From Aquimarina spinulae (GTDB lineage Bacteria > Bacteroidota > Bacteroidia > Flavobacteriales > Flavobacteriaceae), in assembly GCF_943373825.1 (NCBI RefSeq), contig NZ_CALSBP010000002.1, positions 2,407,501 to 2,471,500 of the forward strand: 64,000 nucleotides of DNA, read 5' to 3'. The translations under genes were made by a program, and so were the position numbers. Below the pieces are notes generated by a model. The model was not told the DNA's origin, made no database searches, and worked only from the letters and a program-made list of their open reading frames with translations. Positions 38,299 to 47,476 of this stretch are shown one piece after another. Positions within the stretch are counted from its first letter, which is position 1. Each line of letters opens with the position of its first letter.

Positions 38299-41187
38299 AT
38301 GAAACTTTTAAAAACTTTAATTTTGGCAATAGTATGCTCTAATGCACTACTAGCACAACAAGTCTATGAAGACTTTGAAAACAACACTGCAAAACTCGCA
38401 TGGGAAGCGGTAAATGGGACATATACGTTAGAAAACGACCCTGCCAACAATCTTGAAAAAGTAGGCGTATTAACAGCTCCTGCAAATTCAATTGAAAATT
38501 TCCCTACACTTTCTGCAACACTTCCGAATGGATTTAACATGATGAAAAATAAAGTAATACGGATAAAAATTTATACTTCAGAAATATTTGATATCCGAAT
38601 AGACCTTCACGAGGTATCTGGAAGTATTTGGTTTTCCGAAGTAAAACCTATTACAAAAACAAATGAATGGGTTGAATATCAATTTATGATGCCCGACATG
38701 AGTACTATAAATAAAATCTCTGTTGTTTTGAGGACTATAAATCCTGTGAAAATTTATTTTGATGATATTATCGGGGCTCCAGAAATGATCCTCGCTGATT
38801 TTGAAAATCATGGTAAAACATGGACTGGTACTAACGGAACATTTTCTGTAAAAGAGAACCCTAATAAAAGTAATGAAAATCAAAGCGATTCTACCGGTTT
38901 ATTTATTAAAAACAGGAATCAACCTTATGCTTTTGTATCTTTAGATTTACCTAAGTATTATTCCTATGATAAAGAATTGCAGATAAAAATCTTACAAAAA
39001 ATACCTGCCGGGCTAAATGATAAAGAGAAAAAAGAAGCAACGTTTACTAGATTTACTGTAAAATTAGAAAATACTAGAACAGGTGCATCTATAGAACGAA
39101 GGGGGGTTATTACGAGCAATGATAATTGGGTTCAATATGCTTTCGATTTAAGCAATATTGAAAATATTAATTCTTATACTTATGATAAACTTTTGATATT
39201 CTTTGCTCATAACAATAACAAAAATGCTAATTCTTTTTATTTTGATGATGTTCAATTTACCAGTGAAAGAGTGTATCCTGTAGATAACAGTCGTACTTTA
39301 CCACAACTTATGAAAAACTCTTACGAAGTTTTTAAATTATTAAGAACCGAAAAAGGAGTGTATCGAGATTCTAAAAGGTTATTTGATAACAACGATTACC
39401 ATCCCGGTTCTACAGCTGCAACAGGAATGGGCTTAGTAACCTTATGTATTGCCAACGAAAAAAAGTGGGAAACAACTGCTGATCAGGTTATAAAAACGCT
39501 AGAAACAGTTACTGGTCATACACCTGGTTTTACATTAGAAGTTAATGCTACAGGTTTTGCAAGGCATTATTTTAATTTAGAGACAGGTCAAAATGAATGG
39601 AACCAAGAATATAGTTCTATAGATACCGCTATCCTAATGGCTGGTGCATTTTTTGCTAAAGAATATTTCTTAGACATTTCTGCACCCAATAGAGCAACTA
39701 CAACCCAAAAATCAAGAATTCAAACACTAGTTAATGAGTTATGGAGTTCTATTAAATGGGATGAGGCTATAGGAGATATATCAAAAGGTACGATCTATAG
39801 AGATTTTTATGGTAACGGAAAAGGGAAACCTGATAAAGTTTCTACTCCTTTTAATGAATATATAATTGTGGCAGATATGATTAATAAATCTGGCGCAGCA
39901 AATGGGACAACTCTTTGGAACCGATTTTTTAAAAATCCTGATAACATAATCCCTACAGCCACATATACGTATACCAATGCTCAAGGCCATCCTGAATCAA
40001 ACGTTACCATCACAGATAATCATCATGGTAATTTTCTTTCTAGTTTTTTAGTCCAGTTTTCTTATTATTTAACCAACGGGTTTGCCACAAATACTGCATA
40101 TCAGAAATATTTTAAAAACGCCCAAAAAGCAGATAAAAACTGGTGGAAATATGTTTCTGAACATGATAATCCTATTTCCAAAGAATCTTTTGAGTGGGGA
40201 ATAGGAGCTGGTGATGCCAATGCTAAAAATGGGTATCACGCCGATAAAATTAATGATAATTGGACAAAAATTGTATCCCCTCACATCATTGCTGGTTTTT
40301 TGCCCGTTGATGAGAATAAAGAAGTTGAAAATGATTTACTAAACCTATACAAATCTGGAAGAGGTGTTTACAAATTACCAAATGCCGCAAAAGATGAGAT
40401 TTTATGGCGATATAGTAAAGAAGATGTTAATTGGAGACCACAAGCCATTCAAGGAGTTGATTTTTCGACTATGTTATTTGGTTTATATTATTTAGAAAAC
40501 CCAACTTTTTTCACAAAATACAATAACTACAAACCCGTCACTCATAATTTTTCAGGGTTCACCTGTGAACATTATCCAGTGTGGAATGCTACTCGAACCT
40601 ATGCTAAAGAAGTAATCGTATACTATAATAACATGATATATATTTCTCTCAAAGATGATTTGATCAATAAAACACCTACTTCACATCCTTCTTCATGGAA
40701 AGAACTTGGTAATTGTACTCTAAGACCGATCCCTACTTCAAGATCAATTCCTGCCCCAACCTGTAATTATATGGAATATGGAAAAAAGACCAGTGGAAAC
40801 TATAGAAGAGGAACTATTGTAAAAGTAAAAGAAAACAAAATATGGAAACTATACCAGGCAAAATGGGATATATCAGCTGCAACTACCTCTCCTTACAATA
40901 TTCCTGGTGGAGGAGCGTGGGAGTCTCTTGGAGATTGCTCAACCTACAAATCAGCAAAAAAATCAAATTCATCATTTACAGTTTCTCCTAATCCAGCTTC
41001 GAATATCATATCGATCAAAGGAAATACAGGTATTACTTCTGTTGAAATTTATAGTATCCAGGGGCGCAAAGTATTGACTTCGGACTCCAAAACAATTGAT
41101 ATATCTGGATTAATTAATGGATTGTATATTCTAAAACTTCATACAAAAGATAGTGTCGTAGAAACGTTTAAAATCATGAAAGAATAA
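38299..41187 (+). CDS. T9SS-exported multimodular protein with GH144-like and chitin-binding-like modules
   Basis: The 962-residue protein is a paralog of 17796-20687. It has a signal peptide (NALLAQ), two jelly-roll CBM-like modules (about 20-160 and 162-325), the distant GH144/glucoamylase-like region (about 330-745, with NNDYHPGSTAATGMG, FNEYIIVADMI, SFEWGIGAGDANAKNGYHAD, VDFSTMLFGLYYLE) and a T9SS type A sorting tail (about 890-962). In place of the paralog's Cys-rich module it has two CBM5/12-like modules (about 754-807, beginning YPVWNATRTYAKE, and about 815-880). It should act on an extracellular polysaccharide; the substrate may differ from its paralog because the accessory binding modules differ. 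It is followed by a strong terminator. Confidence 0.82.
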   Translation: MKLLKTLILAIVCSNALLAQQVYEDFENNTAKLAWEAVNGTYTLENDPANNLEKVGVLTAPANSIENFPTLSATLPNGFNMMKNKVIRIKIYTSEIFDIRIDLHEVSGSIWFSEVKPITKTNEWVEYQFMMPDMSTINKISVVLRTINPVKIYFDDIIGAPEMILADFENHGKTWTGTNGTFSVKENPNKSNENQSDSTGLFIKNRNQPYAFVSLDLPKYYSYDKELQIKILQKIPAGLNDKEKKEATFTRFTVKLENTRTGASIERRGVITSNDNWVQYAFDLSNIENINSYTYDKLLIFFAHNNNKNANSFYFDDVQFTSERVYPVDNSRTLPQLMKNSYEVFKLLRTEKGVYRDSKRLFDNNDYHPGSTAATGMGLVTLCIANEKKWETTADQVIKTLETVTGHTPGFTLEVNATGFARHYFNLETGQNEWNQEYSSIDTAILMAGAFFAKEYFLDISAPNRATTTQKSRIQTLVNELWSSIKWDEAIGDISKGTIYRDFYGNGKGKPDKVSTPFNEYIIVADMINKSGAANGTTLWNRFFKNPDNIIPTATYTYTNAQGHPESNVTITDNHHGNFLSSFLVQFSYYLTNGFATNTAYQKYFKNAQKADKNWWKYVSEHDNPISKESFEWGIGAGDANAKNGYHADKINDNWTKIVSPHIIAGFLPVDENKEVENDLLNLYKSGRGVYKLPNAAKDEILWRYSKEDVNWRPQAIQGVDFSTMLFGLYYLENPTFFTKYNNYKPVTHNFSGFTCEHYPVWNATRTYAKEVIVYYNNMIYISLKDDLINKTPTSHPSSWKELGNCTLRPIPTSRSIPAPTCNYMEYGKKTSGNYRRGTIVKVKENKIWKLYQAKWDISAATTSPYNIPGGGAWESLGDCSTYKSAKKSNSSFTVSPNPASNIISIKGNTGITSVEIYSIQGRKVLTSDSKTIDISGLINGLYILKLHTKDSVVETFKIMKE

Positions 41188-41261
41188 AAATTAGTATTCA
41201 CTGTGGACCAGGGACAGTAGGGTAAACAAAACTTATAAACCTGATCTAGTTTACAATAAAG

Positions 41262-41294
41262 AAACTGCCTAAAAAGTATTTTAGGCAGTTTTTT
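41262..41294 (+). terminator. Rho-independent terminator of the 38299 gene
   Basis: AAACTGCCTAAAA pairs perfectly with TTTTAGGCAGTTT (13 bp) around AGTA and runs into a T-tract to 41294. It lies 75 bp after the stop codon. Confidence 0.9.
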
Positions 41295-41440
41295 CATGCC
41301 TCATTTTACGTATAAAAAGTTTATATGGTACATCGTTAACTATAGCATAATTTTCTACCTTCAGAGTAAAATGTTCGAGCAAATAGAATACTAAAAAAAG
41401 TATAGAAAACAATTATTTTGCAAGAATTAAAACATAGAAA

Positions 41441-41478
41441 GCCTGAGGTTTTAGTTATTTTTAACTACAACCCCAGGC
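41441..41478 (-). terminator. Hairpin terminator downstream of the S41 peptidase gene
   Basis: GCCTG-a-GGTT-t-TAGTTA pairs with TAACTA-c-AACC-c-CAGGC: 15 pairs with two mismatches. On the minus strand it is followed by TTTCTATGTTTT. It lies about 70 bp after the stop of the 41547-42587 gene and probably ends that operon. The rest of 41188-41546 holds no gene. Confidence 0.65.
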
Positions 41479-41546
41479 AACTGCTCCCCCGAACCTAACT
41501 ACGTTTAATGCTTTTATATCGATTAGATCTATAGCGATTTATGGCA

Positions 41547-42587
41547 CTATTGCAATTCTACTATTGCTCGCTCTATCACCTCATCTTTTGCAGTATCTTC
41601 TAGATTAAGTACTACAGGAATATCGGGTTCAACTCCATCATCCAGGTGTTTTCCCTGGGCATCGATAAATTCACTGGTAGACAGGCTCCAATACCACCCG
41701 TTAGCCAAATATCCATCGGCTACAGATCCGCTTCCTCCTCCTGTTCTTTGTCCTACGGTTTTTATTCTTTCTACCGGATCTACAGAATACAGAAAAGTAG
41801 TAGACGCGCTATATACATTTCTATCGGTAAGTACCATTACGGGTTTCAGGTATTTGTTTGCACTGCCCGATGGTTGAAGAGTAACATGGCTATCAGAAAA
41901 ATCATTTGGTCCCGGACCCGTTTTAAAACGCTCAAAACCGGTATAAATAGGTTTATCTGTAAAATAAGATGCAAATTTGGTTGCCAAAGCCGGATCGCCT
42001 CCTGTATTAGCACGCATATCAAAAATGAAACCTTTGGTATCTTTTAAATCCAAGAATATTTGCTCAATTTCATCATCGGAAATCTCAACATTCCACGAAG
42101 GAATCCATAGGTATCCGATTTTTCTATCTTGTGGTAAAGTTCCCCATACAGCTCTAAACCCCTGTAATGTCTTTATTTCAGAATTGACTGTATTACCGAT
42201 ATAATTATTCACTAGGATTGTTCCATCTATTCCTACAGGATATCCTTCTTCAAGATCAAAACCAACAGACATCCCATTGGGATTATTCTGATCTTCAATA
42301 AGGCTAGAATGACCATCTCTTAAACTTTTGGTAACCTCGCCTAGAATTTCAAAAACTTCTTTTTGAGTCTTAGCACTATTAATCTTTGCTCTAAGGTTAT
42401 TTCTCAACGTATTTATGTTTACGTTCTTAAATTCCAGCATAGCATATTTCTCTTGTACCAGAGTCGTATACTCATCAAATACAGCAAGTGCATCTGTTTC
42501 TGGATTTGGCTCCATCAACGCTTTTTCGCAAGAACTGAACACAGCCAAAAATAGAAGCAGATATATTTTTATTTTTAGATATTTCAT
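41547..42587 (-). CDS. S41-family peptidase, lipoprotein
   Basis: A 346-residue serine peptidase of the C-terminal-processing/tricorn family anchored as a lipoprotein (AVFSSCEKA, Cys20). The peptidase core shows SLRDGHSSL (about 88-96), GYLWIPSW, the strand-turn FDMRANTGGD (189-198) and the nucleophile region DRNVYSASTTF, with Ser260 the likely nucleophile, followed by GQRTGGGSG. No PDZ domain is evident between residues 100 and 150, where a short segment replaces it. It is the last gene of a minus-strand group with a barrel protein and a secreted protein 42 and 70 bp upstream; the substrate is unknown. Confidence 0.88.
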   Translation of the reverse strand: MKYLKIKIYLLLFLAVFSSCEKALMEPNPETDALAVFDEYTTLVQEKYAMLEFKNVNINTLRNNLRAKINSAKTQKEVFEILGEVTKSLRDGHSSLIEDQNNPNGMSVGFDLEEGYPVGIDGTILVNNYIGNTVNSEIKTLQGFRAVWGTLPQDRKIGYLWIPSWNVEISDDEIEQIFLDLKDTKGFIFDMRANTGGDPALATKFASYFTDKPIYTGFERFKTGPGPNDFSDSHVTLQPSGSANKYLKPVMVLTDRNVYSASTTFLYSVDPVERIKTVGQRTGGGSGSVADGYLANGWYWSLSTSEFIDAQGKHLDDGVEPDIPVVLNLEDTAKDEVIERAIVELQ

Positions 42588-42629
42588 TACAATGTTTTAT
42601 TAAAAAAATTAATTAAATGCATCACACTC

Positions 42630-43403
42630 TTACTTAGTACGTTTGAAGATGTTATATCGAATAGAGAGTGAATGTGTGCCATACGTTACCGGATATTTCT
42701 TAACCTCAGAAAACTTTCTCAGGTGCCATTTATACGCCACAGAAAAGCGATTTGATAATTGATATCGTATACTTGTTCTTACCTGAAAATGTCTGGGTAT
42801 AGTTCTCAATTCGTAGTACTTAAAGGCAAAACGATCTTCAAGTTTACCGTTTTGATAATCAAAATCTCCATTCTCTAATACACTCTGCGGCACAGAAAAA
42901 GCAAACCCTCTACCTTCTCTGAAATAAGAAGCTAATCCTATATCTAAACCAAAACGGAATTTTTTATAGTCATAAATACCCGAAGCCCATAAGGTACTTC
43001 CTGTAACATCATACCCACTATTATTACCCAAACCCTCAAAGGTTTTTGTGTATAGATCCAGTACGTCCCATGTTGCCCCAACAAATAGATTTTCTTTAAT
43101 ACGATGAAGATATTTGGCCTGTAACATATAATTATAAGTACTTACCGTATTATCATGAGTAGCAGCTTTTTCTGTTGTTACTATTCCTTGTAAATTAACT
43201 CCCCAGATTGCTTTTTCATTTTCTTTTAGATATCCTAGTCCAAATACACCACCAAATCCATTATACTTTACATTAGAGTATTTTACATCCTGAAAGGAGG
43301 AAAAACCACCACCAATATCAACATAAAAAGAGGATGTTTTTTGTGCATGAAGCTGTACGAGGCTAACTACAAAAAAGAGCAAGATTAAATAGGTTTTTTT
43401 CAT
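42630..43403 (-). CDS. Outer-membrane beta-barrel protein, unknown function
   Basis: A 257-residue protein with a clear signal peptide starting MKKTYLILLFFVVSLVQLHAQ; the in-frame extension to 43499 would precede the signal and overlap the upstream gene, so the ATG at 43403 is used. The mature part alternates hydrophobic and polar residues with many aromatic girdle residues (FYVDIGGGFSSF, GVFGLGYL, FRFGLDIGLASYF) and ends in SLSIRYNIFKRTK, consistent with a small outer-membrane barrel. No family is recognised. It lies between the secreted 154-residue protein and the S41 peptidase. Confidence 0.8.
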   Translation of the reverse strand: MKKTYLILLFFVVSLVQLHAQKTSSFYVDIGGGFSSFQDVKYSNVKYNGFGGVFGLGYLKENEKAIWGVNLQGIVTTEKAATHDNTVSTYNYMLQAKYLHRIKENLFVGATWDVLDLYTKTFEGLGNNSGYDVTGSTLWASGIYDYKKFRFGLDIGLASYFREGRGFAFSVPQSVLENGDFDYQNGKLEDRFAFKYYELRTIPRHFQVRTSIRYQLSNRFSVAYKWHLRKFSEVKKYPVTYGTHSLSIRYNIFKRTK

Positions 43404-43431
43404 GTTTTCGTTTTTATGAATTAATTCACTA

Positions 43432-43896
43432 TTATATTGCTCGTTTAAAAATGTAACGTGTAATAAATATCCCATTACTATCTCCTTCACCAGCATCACT
43501 TTCTACTGCACTGGTTACAAAAACAAGATCCCAACCTTCTGCCAACATTGTGGTTATCTTTGATGAAATCACCGCATCATTTGCAGCAATATTTTGAAAA
43601 CGAATCCCTACCAGGTTGTAAAAGTTTAAAAGTTTAGTCTCCTCAAAATCCTTAACACGAATCGCTTTTCTTTTTGATTTATTACGTGTATTATCATCTT
43701 CTGTTTGTGTAGAAGTGAACTCTTTATAATCTCTTTCTGCATTTGCTGAAATAAGTCTTGAACGCCCTAAACCACTTGGAACTATAGATTCTACACTAGT
43801 AATAACTTTTACTTCATATTTTGGAGTCGAAGTTTGTGCACTACTTGTTACCATTGATGCGATAATAAATGCGCTTAATAGAATTACTTTTTTCAT
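43432..43896 (-). CDS. Secreted hypothetical protein
   Basis: A 154-residue protein with a signal peptide (cleavage near TSSAQ). The mature part starts with the strand KYEVKVITSVE and ends with a MLAEGWDLVFVTSAV segment followed by a Phe/Arg-rich strand; the LxxxGWDLV pattern resembles DUF4177-type small domains, at low confidence. The middle is Arg/Lys-rich (RNKSKRKAIRVKDFEE). It heads the trio with the barrel protein and S41 peptidase and may be exported with them. Confidence 0.7.
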   Translation of the reverse strand: MKKVILLSAFIIASMVTSSAQTSTPKYEVKVITSVESIVPSGLGRSRLISANAERDYKEFTSTQTEDDNTRNKSKRKAIRVKDFEETKLLNFYNLVGIRFQNIAANDAVISSKITTMLAEGWDLVFVTSAVESDAGEGDSNGIFITRYIFKRAI

Positions 43897-43998
43897 TTTT
43901 CTTACTTTTTATTATTAATTATTAATTTCAGTGTTCTTACTTCTTACACAACAGTAAACTTCTAGAACACCCTATTTTTTAAGGTTTAAAAAAATCCT

Positions 43999-44202
43999 TT
44001 ATTTCTTTTTTGATATTGTAATAATTTGATCAATCACATAAATGGTTACTCCAATCAGGATGGGGAGTATAAGAACCAAATCAACTCGTATTACCGGACC
44101 GGTTATGGTTTTTTCCCATTTAGTTATCTGTAATTCCCAAACAATAAAACTAGACCAGATCACAACTAAAAAAACCAGTAATATTATAACTACACGTTTC
44201 AT
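43999..44202 (-). CDS. Small two-TM membrane protein, unknown
   Basis: The 67 residues contain two hydrophobic helices (about 4-23 and 40-61) joined by a loop with WELQITKWEKTITGP and end in a Lys-rich tail (SKKK). No family recognised. It is transcribed with its neighbours on the minus strand, downstream of a pair of palindromes at 44283-44355. Confidence 0.6.
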   Translation of the reverse strand: MKRVVIILLVFLVVIWSSFIVWELQITKWEKTITGPVIRVDLVLILPILIGVTIYVIDQIITISKKK

Positions 44203-44282
44203 TTTTGAATAGTTTAATTTTTAACGTTGCACAAAGATTTGTTAAAAGCAAAAAGACAGCCAAGAAAAGTAATAGAGTAGCG

Positions 44283-44355
44283 GTTCGGATTTCAGAAATC
44301 CGAACGGAAATAGTAGTAAAATCAAAGGTTTTATTCCTGTTTCAGGAATCCGAAC
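44283..44355. promoter_or_regulatory. Pair of palindromes sharing an AATCCGAAC half-site
   Basis: GTTCGGATTT-CAG-AAATCCGAAC (44283-44305) is a perfect 10-bp inverted repeat. About 40 bp on, TTCCTG-TTT-CAGGAA (44334-44348) is another palindrome and runs into a second AATCCGAAC (44347-44355). They lie between the AraC gene end and the start of the 43999-44202 gene, so they could be operators for it or terminator structures of the AraC gene. Confidence 0.5.
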
Positions 44356-44369
44356 TTAAAAAAAGAAGG

Positions 44370-45473
44370 CTATTTGCCGTTTTTAAAACGAGAAGGTGTG
44401 GTGCCTGTATATTTTCTAAAAGCATCATAAAATGTACTTTTACTTTGAAAACCAACTTCATTACCAATACCTTCGACGCTTAAACTATTTGCAATATCAC
44501 TTCTTAGAAGTTCTTTTGCTTTTTCAACCCTAAAACTATTGATATAGGAGTTGAAATTTTGATTAAGTTGAGAATTTATGACACCAGAAATACGTTTGGG
44601 ATGTGCTCCTATCTTTTCTGCAATATCAATGATAGTTAAATCAGGTACAGTATATACCTTTTCATCCTGAATATATTTCTTTATTTCTTGTAGTAATTGT
44701 ATTGTACCTTCATTATTTATTAAAGAATTATTGTTTTTATCACTTTTATCCACAACCATTACATCATCTGATATAGGAATTAAAGTTGTTACGTTTTGTT
44801 GAAGAATACCTCGTACCGATATCCAATATAATAGCATAACATTAATGGTAGATATTGTTATGAGAAAGTAAAATCCTGTGTCAAAAAAATCAGAGAATAG
44901 TACAACAAAAGTAAGAATAAGTCCAAAGCCGATAAAAATTCTTGCCCACCGTAGTTCTCTATATTCTGTAGAAGTATATTGATCTTTTAACTCCTTAGTA
45001 TGTTTTTTAATAAAATTTAAGGTTTTAAAACCGATAAAGAAAGAAAAAAGAATTCCTCCCAAAAGTATCAAATCATACCAAAGAGATTCTTCTATTTCCA
45101 TTTTCGAATCATTATCCTGAAAAAATACAACTATTGCGATAATGAATTCTAATACTCCTGGAATTAGTGTCCAGTAACTAAGTTTGTTTTTAGAAAGTAT
45201 TGAAACCTGCTGAACGTAGATATAAAATAAAGGAAACATCAACCAGGTAAAATCAAAAGGCAATAAGTCATATTGAGGGTAATACGTTATAATATTTAAA
45301 TCTTCTAAAATGACGGGAAGCAAGTTTAATGCATATACAATTATAAACAAGCCCAAAAATAAAGTAGATTTATCCTTTTTTCTATTTATGATAATGAGTA
45401 ACAGACCAAGAATAACACCTTGTATTAACCCAAGAGTATCTATAAAGGATACAATATTATAATTTATTTCCAT
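44370..45473 (-). CDS. AraC-family regulator with N-terminal multi-TM sensor
   Basis: The 367-residue protein has about seven hydrophobic segments in residues 10-225 and a cytoplasmic linker, followed by a complete AraC/XylS double HTH (about 262-365): VPDLTIIDIAEKIGAHPKRIS for the first and LSVEGIGNEVGFQSKSTFYDAFRKYTGTTPSRFK for the second. This arrangement is common in Flavobacteriia for membrane-embedded one-component regulators. It probably controls the envelope genes directly downstream, but no target site is proven. The signal sensed is unknown. Confidence 0.9.
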   Translation of the reverse strand: MEINYNIVSFIDTLGLIQGVILGLLLIIINRKKDKSTLFLGLFIIVYALNLLPVILEDLNIITYYPQYDLLPFDFTWLMFPLFYIYVQQVSILSKNKLSYWTLIPGVLEFIIAIVVFFQDNDSKMEIEESLWYDLILLGGILFSFFIGFKTLNFIKKHTKELKDQYTSTEYRELRWARIFIGFGLILTFVVLFSDFFDTGFYFLITISTINVMLLYWISVRGILQQNVTTLIPISDDVMVVDKSDKNNNSLINNEGTIQLLQEIKKYIQDEKVYTVPDLTIIDIAEKIGAHPKRISGVINSQLNQNFNSYINSFRVEKAKELLRSDIANSLSVEGIGNEVGFQSKSTFYDAFRKYTGTTPSRFKNGK

Positions 45474-45559
45474 TATCTAAATGTATAGAAATTTGTAGAT
45501 AAAGCATTGTTACAATAATGACTCCAAAAAGTATTAATTTATAAAATTATTTTGGTTGA

Positions 45560-46390
45560 TTAAAATTCACTTGGGTTCTTACCTGTATATTTTTTAAATA
45601 ATTTATTAAAATGACTGGAGTCTGTAAAACCTGTTTTTTGAGCTATTTCAGAAATATTCAAATTTGTTTGTTTCAATAATCGCTCTGCCATTTTGATTTT
45701 TGTCTGAATCACATATTGCTGTATCGAAATACCTGCATGTTTTTTAATAAATACACTTACATAACTAGGAGACATATTAAATGTTGCAGCAATTTTTTTG
45801 ATTCTAATAATATCTTTATCCAAAACATTCTGCCGTATATATGTAAGTATATCACTCACCTTTTCTTCTTCAGAAATAGTATGTATAGCAGCATTTTTAT
45901 TAAGATTTCTTGATATTATAATTAATAATGCACCTAATAATTCTAATAAAATTGAGCGGCTGTAAAGTGAAGGGGTTTTGTATTCTTTTTTAATAATTCG
46001 AAACAATTCGAACACATGCGATCTGTCTGTAGTATTAGAAATAATATTTTCGGGAATACTATTGGCATGTAATACAACAGCATCTAAATTCTTTCGCCAT
46101 TTTAAATCAGAAACAAGTTCTGTTTTTTCTATAAAAAGCTGCTCTGTGAATTTAATAAAGCCAAAGTCTGTATGATCTCTAATGATAAATTCGTGTTCGT
46201 CCTTTGGGGTCAATAAGAAGATGTCTCCTTCTGTATATTCAAAAATACTCTCATTTAAAATGTGTTGCCCATTCCCCTTGAGAATAAAAATTAATTCGAA
46301 AAAATTATGAGAATGCTTTGGATACTCCCACTTATCAAGCGACAGCTCAAATACATTTAAAGACTTTGCACTAAAAAAACGTTTTGACAC
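45560..46390 (-). CDS. AraC-family regulator with cupin sensor domain
   Basis: A 276-residue soluble regulator. The N-terminal half is a cupin-like AraC-type ligand-binding fold (HSHNFFELIFILKGNGQHI at about 27-45, then EGDIFLLTPKDEHEF), the C-terminal 100 residues the AraC double HTH (IKKIAATFNMSPSYVSVFIKKHAG; LNISEIAQKTGFTDSSHFNKLFKKYTGKNPSEF). The start is a GTG at 46390. It is divergently transcribed from the deacetylase-DoxX-OYE-cupin operon across 90 bp, the usual geometry for a local regulator of that operon. Confidence 0.9.
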   Translation of the reverse strand: MSKRFFSAKSLNVFELSLDKWEYPKHSHNFFELIFILKGNGQHILNESIFEYTEGDIFLLTPKDEHEFIIRDHTDFGFIKFTEQLFIEKTELVSDLKWRKNLDAVVLHANSIPENIISNTTDRSHVFELFRIIKKEYKTPSLYSRSILLELLGALLIIISRNLNKNAAIHTISEEEKVSDILTYIRQNVLDKDIIRIKKIAATFNMSPSYVSVFIKKHAGISIQQYVIQTKIKMAERLLKQTNLNISEIAQKTGFTDSSHFNKLFKKYTGKNPSEF

Positions 46391-46413
46391 AAGTATACTA
46401 ACATAGATTTATA

Positions 46414-46421
46414 CAAATATA
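46414..46421 (-). promoter_or_regulatory. Candidate -7 element of the AraC gene
   Basis: The minus strand reads TATATTTG, fitting TAnnTTTG, 24-31 bp upstream of the GTG start. A TTTG on the same strand at 46439-46436 is 14 nt away, shorter than the usual -33/-7 distance. Confidence 0.3.
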
Positions 46422-46459
46422 CAATGAATATATACCAAAAACAGGCTTCTTCCTTCAAC

Positions 46460-46467
46460 TAAATTTG
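46460..46467 (+). promoter_or_regulatory. Candidate -7 element of the deacetylase operon
   Basis: TAAATTTG fits the TAnnTTTG consensus 13-20 bp before the ATG at 46481. No -33 element is visible at the expected spacing, as often in activator-dependent promoters. Confidence 0.35.
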
Positions 46468-46480
46468 CATTATAAATCAA

Positions 46481-47476
46481 ATGGTAAACCCAATGAGACT
46501 AATAAAAGTATTTTTTTTAATACTATCTACAACCGTATGTATAGTTCTATTTTCTAGTCATACTTCAGAAAAAAAACTTATAAAGACCGCCACAATAGAA
46601 ACCGATAGCATAACAGATCGTTTCTGGCCAAATGATGCGCGACTGGTCATCTCATTCTCAATGCAATTTGAAACTGGCGGACAGCCTGAAGGTGCAGAAA
46701 GTCCTTTTGCTGCAAAACCATTACCCAAAGGATATCCTGATCTTCCTGCAGAAAGTTGGTTTCGTTATGGTGCCAAAGAAGGTATTTACAGAATGCTGGA
46801 TTTGTGGGATAAACACAATATCAAAGTTAGTTCTCATATCGTTGGAGCTGCTGCTATCAAGTATCCCGAAGTTGCCAAAGCTATAGCAAATCATGGTCAT
46901 GAAATTGCTGCACATGGTATCGCCTGGAACGATCAATGGGATATGACTTATGAACAGGAATTAGCATTTATAAAAACCGGTATTGACACAGTTGAAACCA
47001 TTACCGGGCAACGTGGTAGGGGCTATAATGCCAATTGGTTACGACGTAGCCCCAACACACTAAAGGTGTTACAAGAACTTGATTTCTTATATCATATAGA
47101 TGACTTAAGTCATGACGAACCATTTATCACAGAGGTTAGGGGAAAAGATTTTGTAGTCATGCCGTATACGCTTCGTAATAATGATATTGTAAATATTGAA
47201 GGCAAAAATTGGTCTCCTGATCAGTTTTTAAATCAATTAAAAATGGAGTTTGATCAATTATATGATGAAGCAGGAAGTAAAAGAAGAATGATGTCTGTGA
47301 GTTTACACGATAGAATCGGTGGAGCACCATCAATTGTTCGCGCGATAGACCTATTCATACAGTATACAAAGAAACATAAAGGTGTTGTATTTATGCGTAA
47401 AGATGATATTGCAAAAATGGTAAAAGACGATCCAAAAACACCCAGAGATAATTCTGAATTAATGTATAACAAATGA
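46481..47476 (+). CDS. PuuE-like polysaccharide deacetylase family protein (exported)
   Basis: The 331-residue protein has a NodB-homology fold most like the PuuE/allantoinase-like branch: ISFSMQFETGGQPEGAE replaces the usual DD-type motif 1, then SSHIVGAAAIKYPEVAKAI, HGHEIAAHGIAWNDQW (about 137-152), RGRGYNANWLRRSP, and the C-terminal SLHDRIGGAPSIVRAIDLF. Unlike cytoplasmic PuuE enzymes it has a hydrophobic N-terminus (LIKVFFLILSTTVCIVLFSS), so it is exported or membrane-anchored. The ATG at 46493 (MRLIKV) is an equally good start. It hydrolyses an amide or acetyl bond; the substrate is unknown. Its stop overlaps the DoxX start by 4 bp. Confidence 0.88.
   Translation: MVNPMRLIKVFFLILSTTVCIVLFSSHTSEKKLIKTATIETDSITDRFWPNDARLVISFSMQFETGGQPEGAESPFAAKPLPKGYPDLPAESWFRYGAKEGIYRMLDLWDKHNIKVSSHIVGAAAIKYPEVAKAIANHGHEIAAHGIAWNDQWDMTYEQELAFIKTGIDTVETITGQRGRGYNANWLRRSPNTLKVLQELDFLYHIDDLSHDEPFITEVRGKDFVVMPYTLRNNDIVNIEGKNWSPDQFLNQLKMEFDQLYDEAGSKRRMMSVSLHDRIGGAPSIVRAIDLFIQYTKKHKGVVFMRKDDIAKMVKDDPKTPRDNSELMYNK

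Noticed and set aside
44205..44483. Plus-strand 92-codon frame across the twin palindromes
   Set aside because: It overlaps the AraC gene end, is Lys/Arg/Phe-rich and is explained by the palindromic non-coding sequence.
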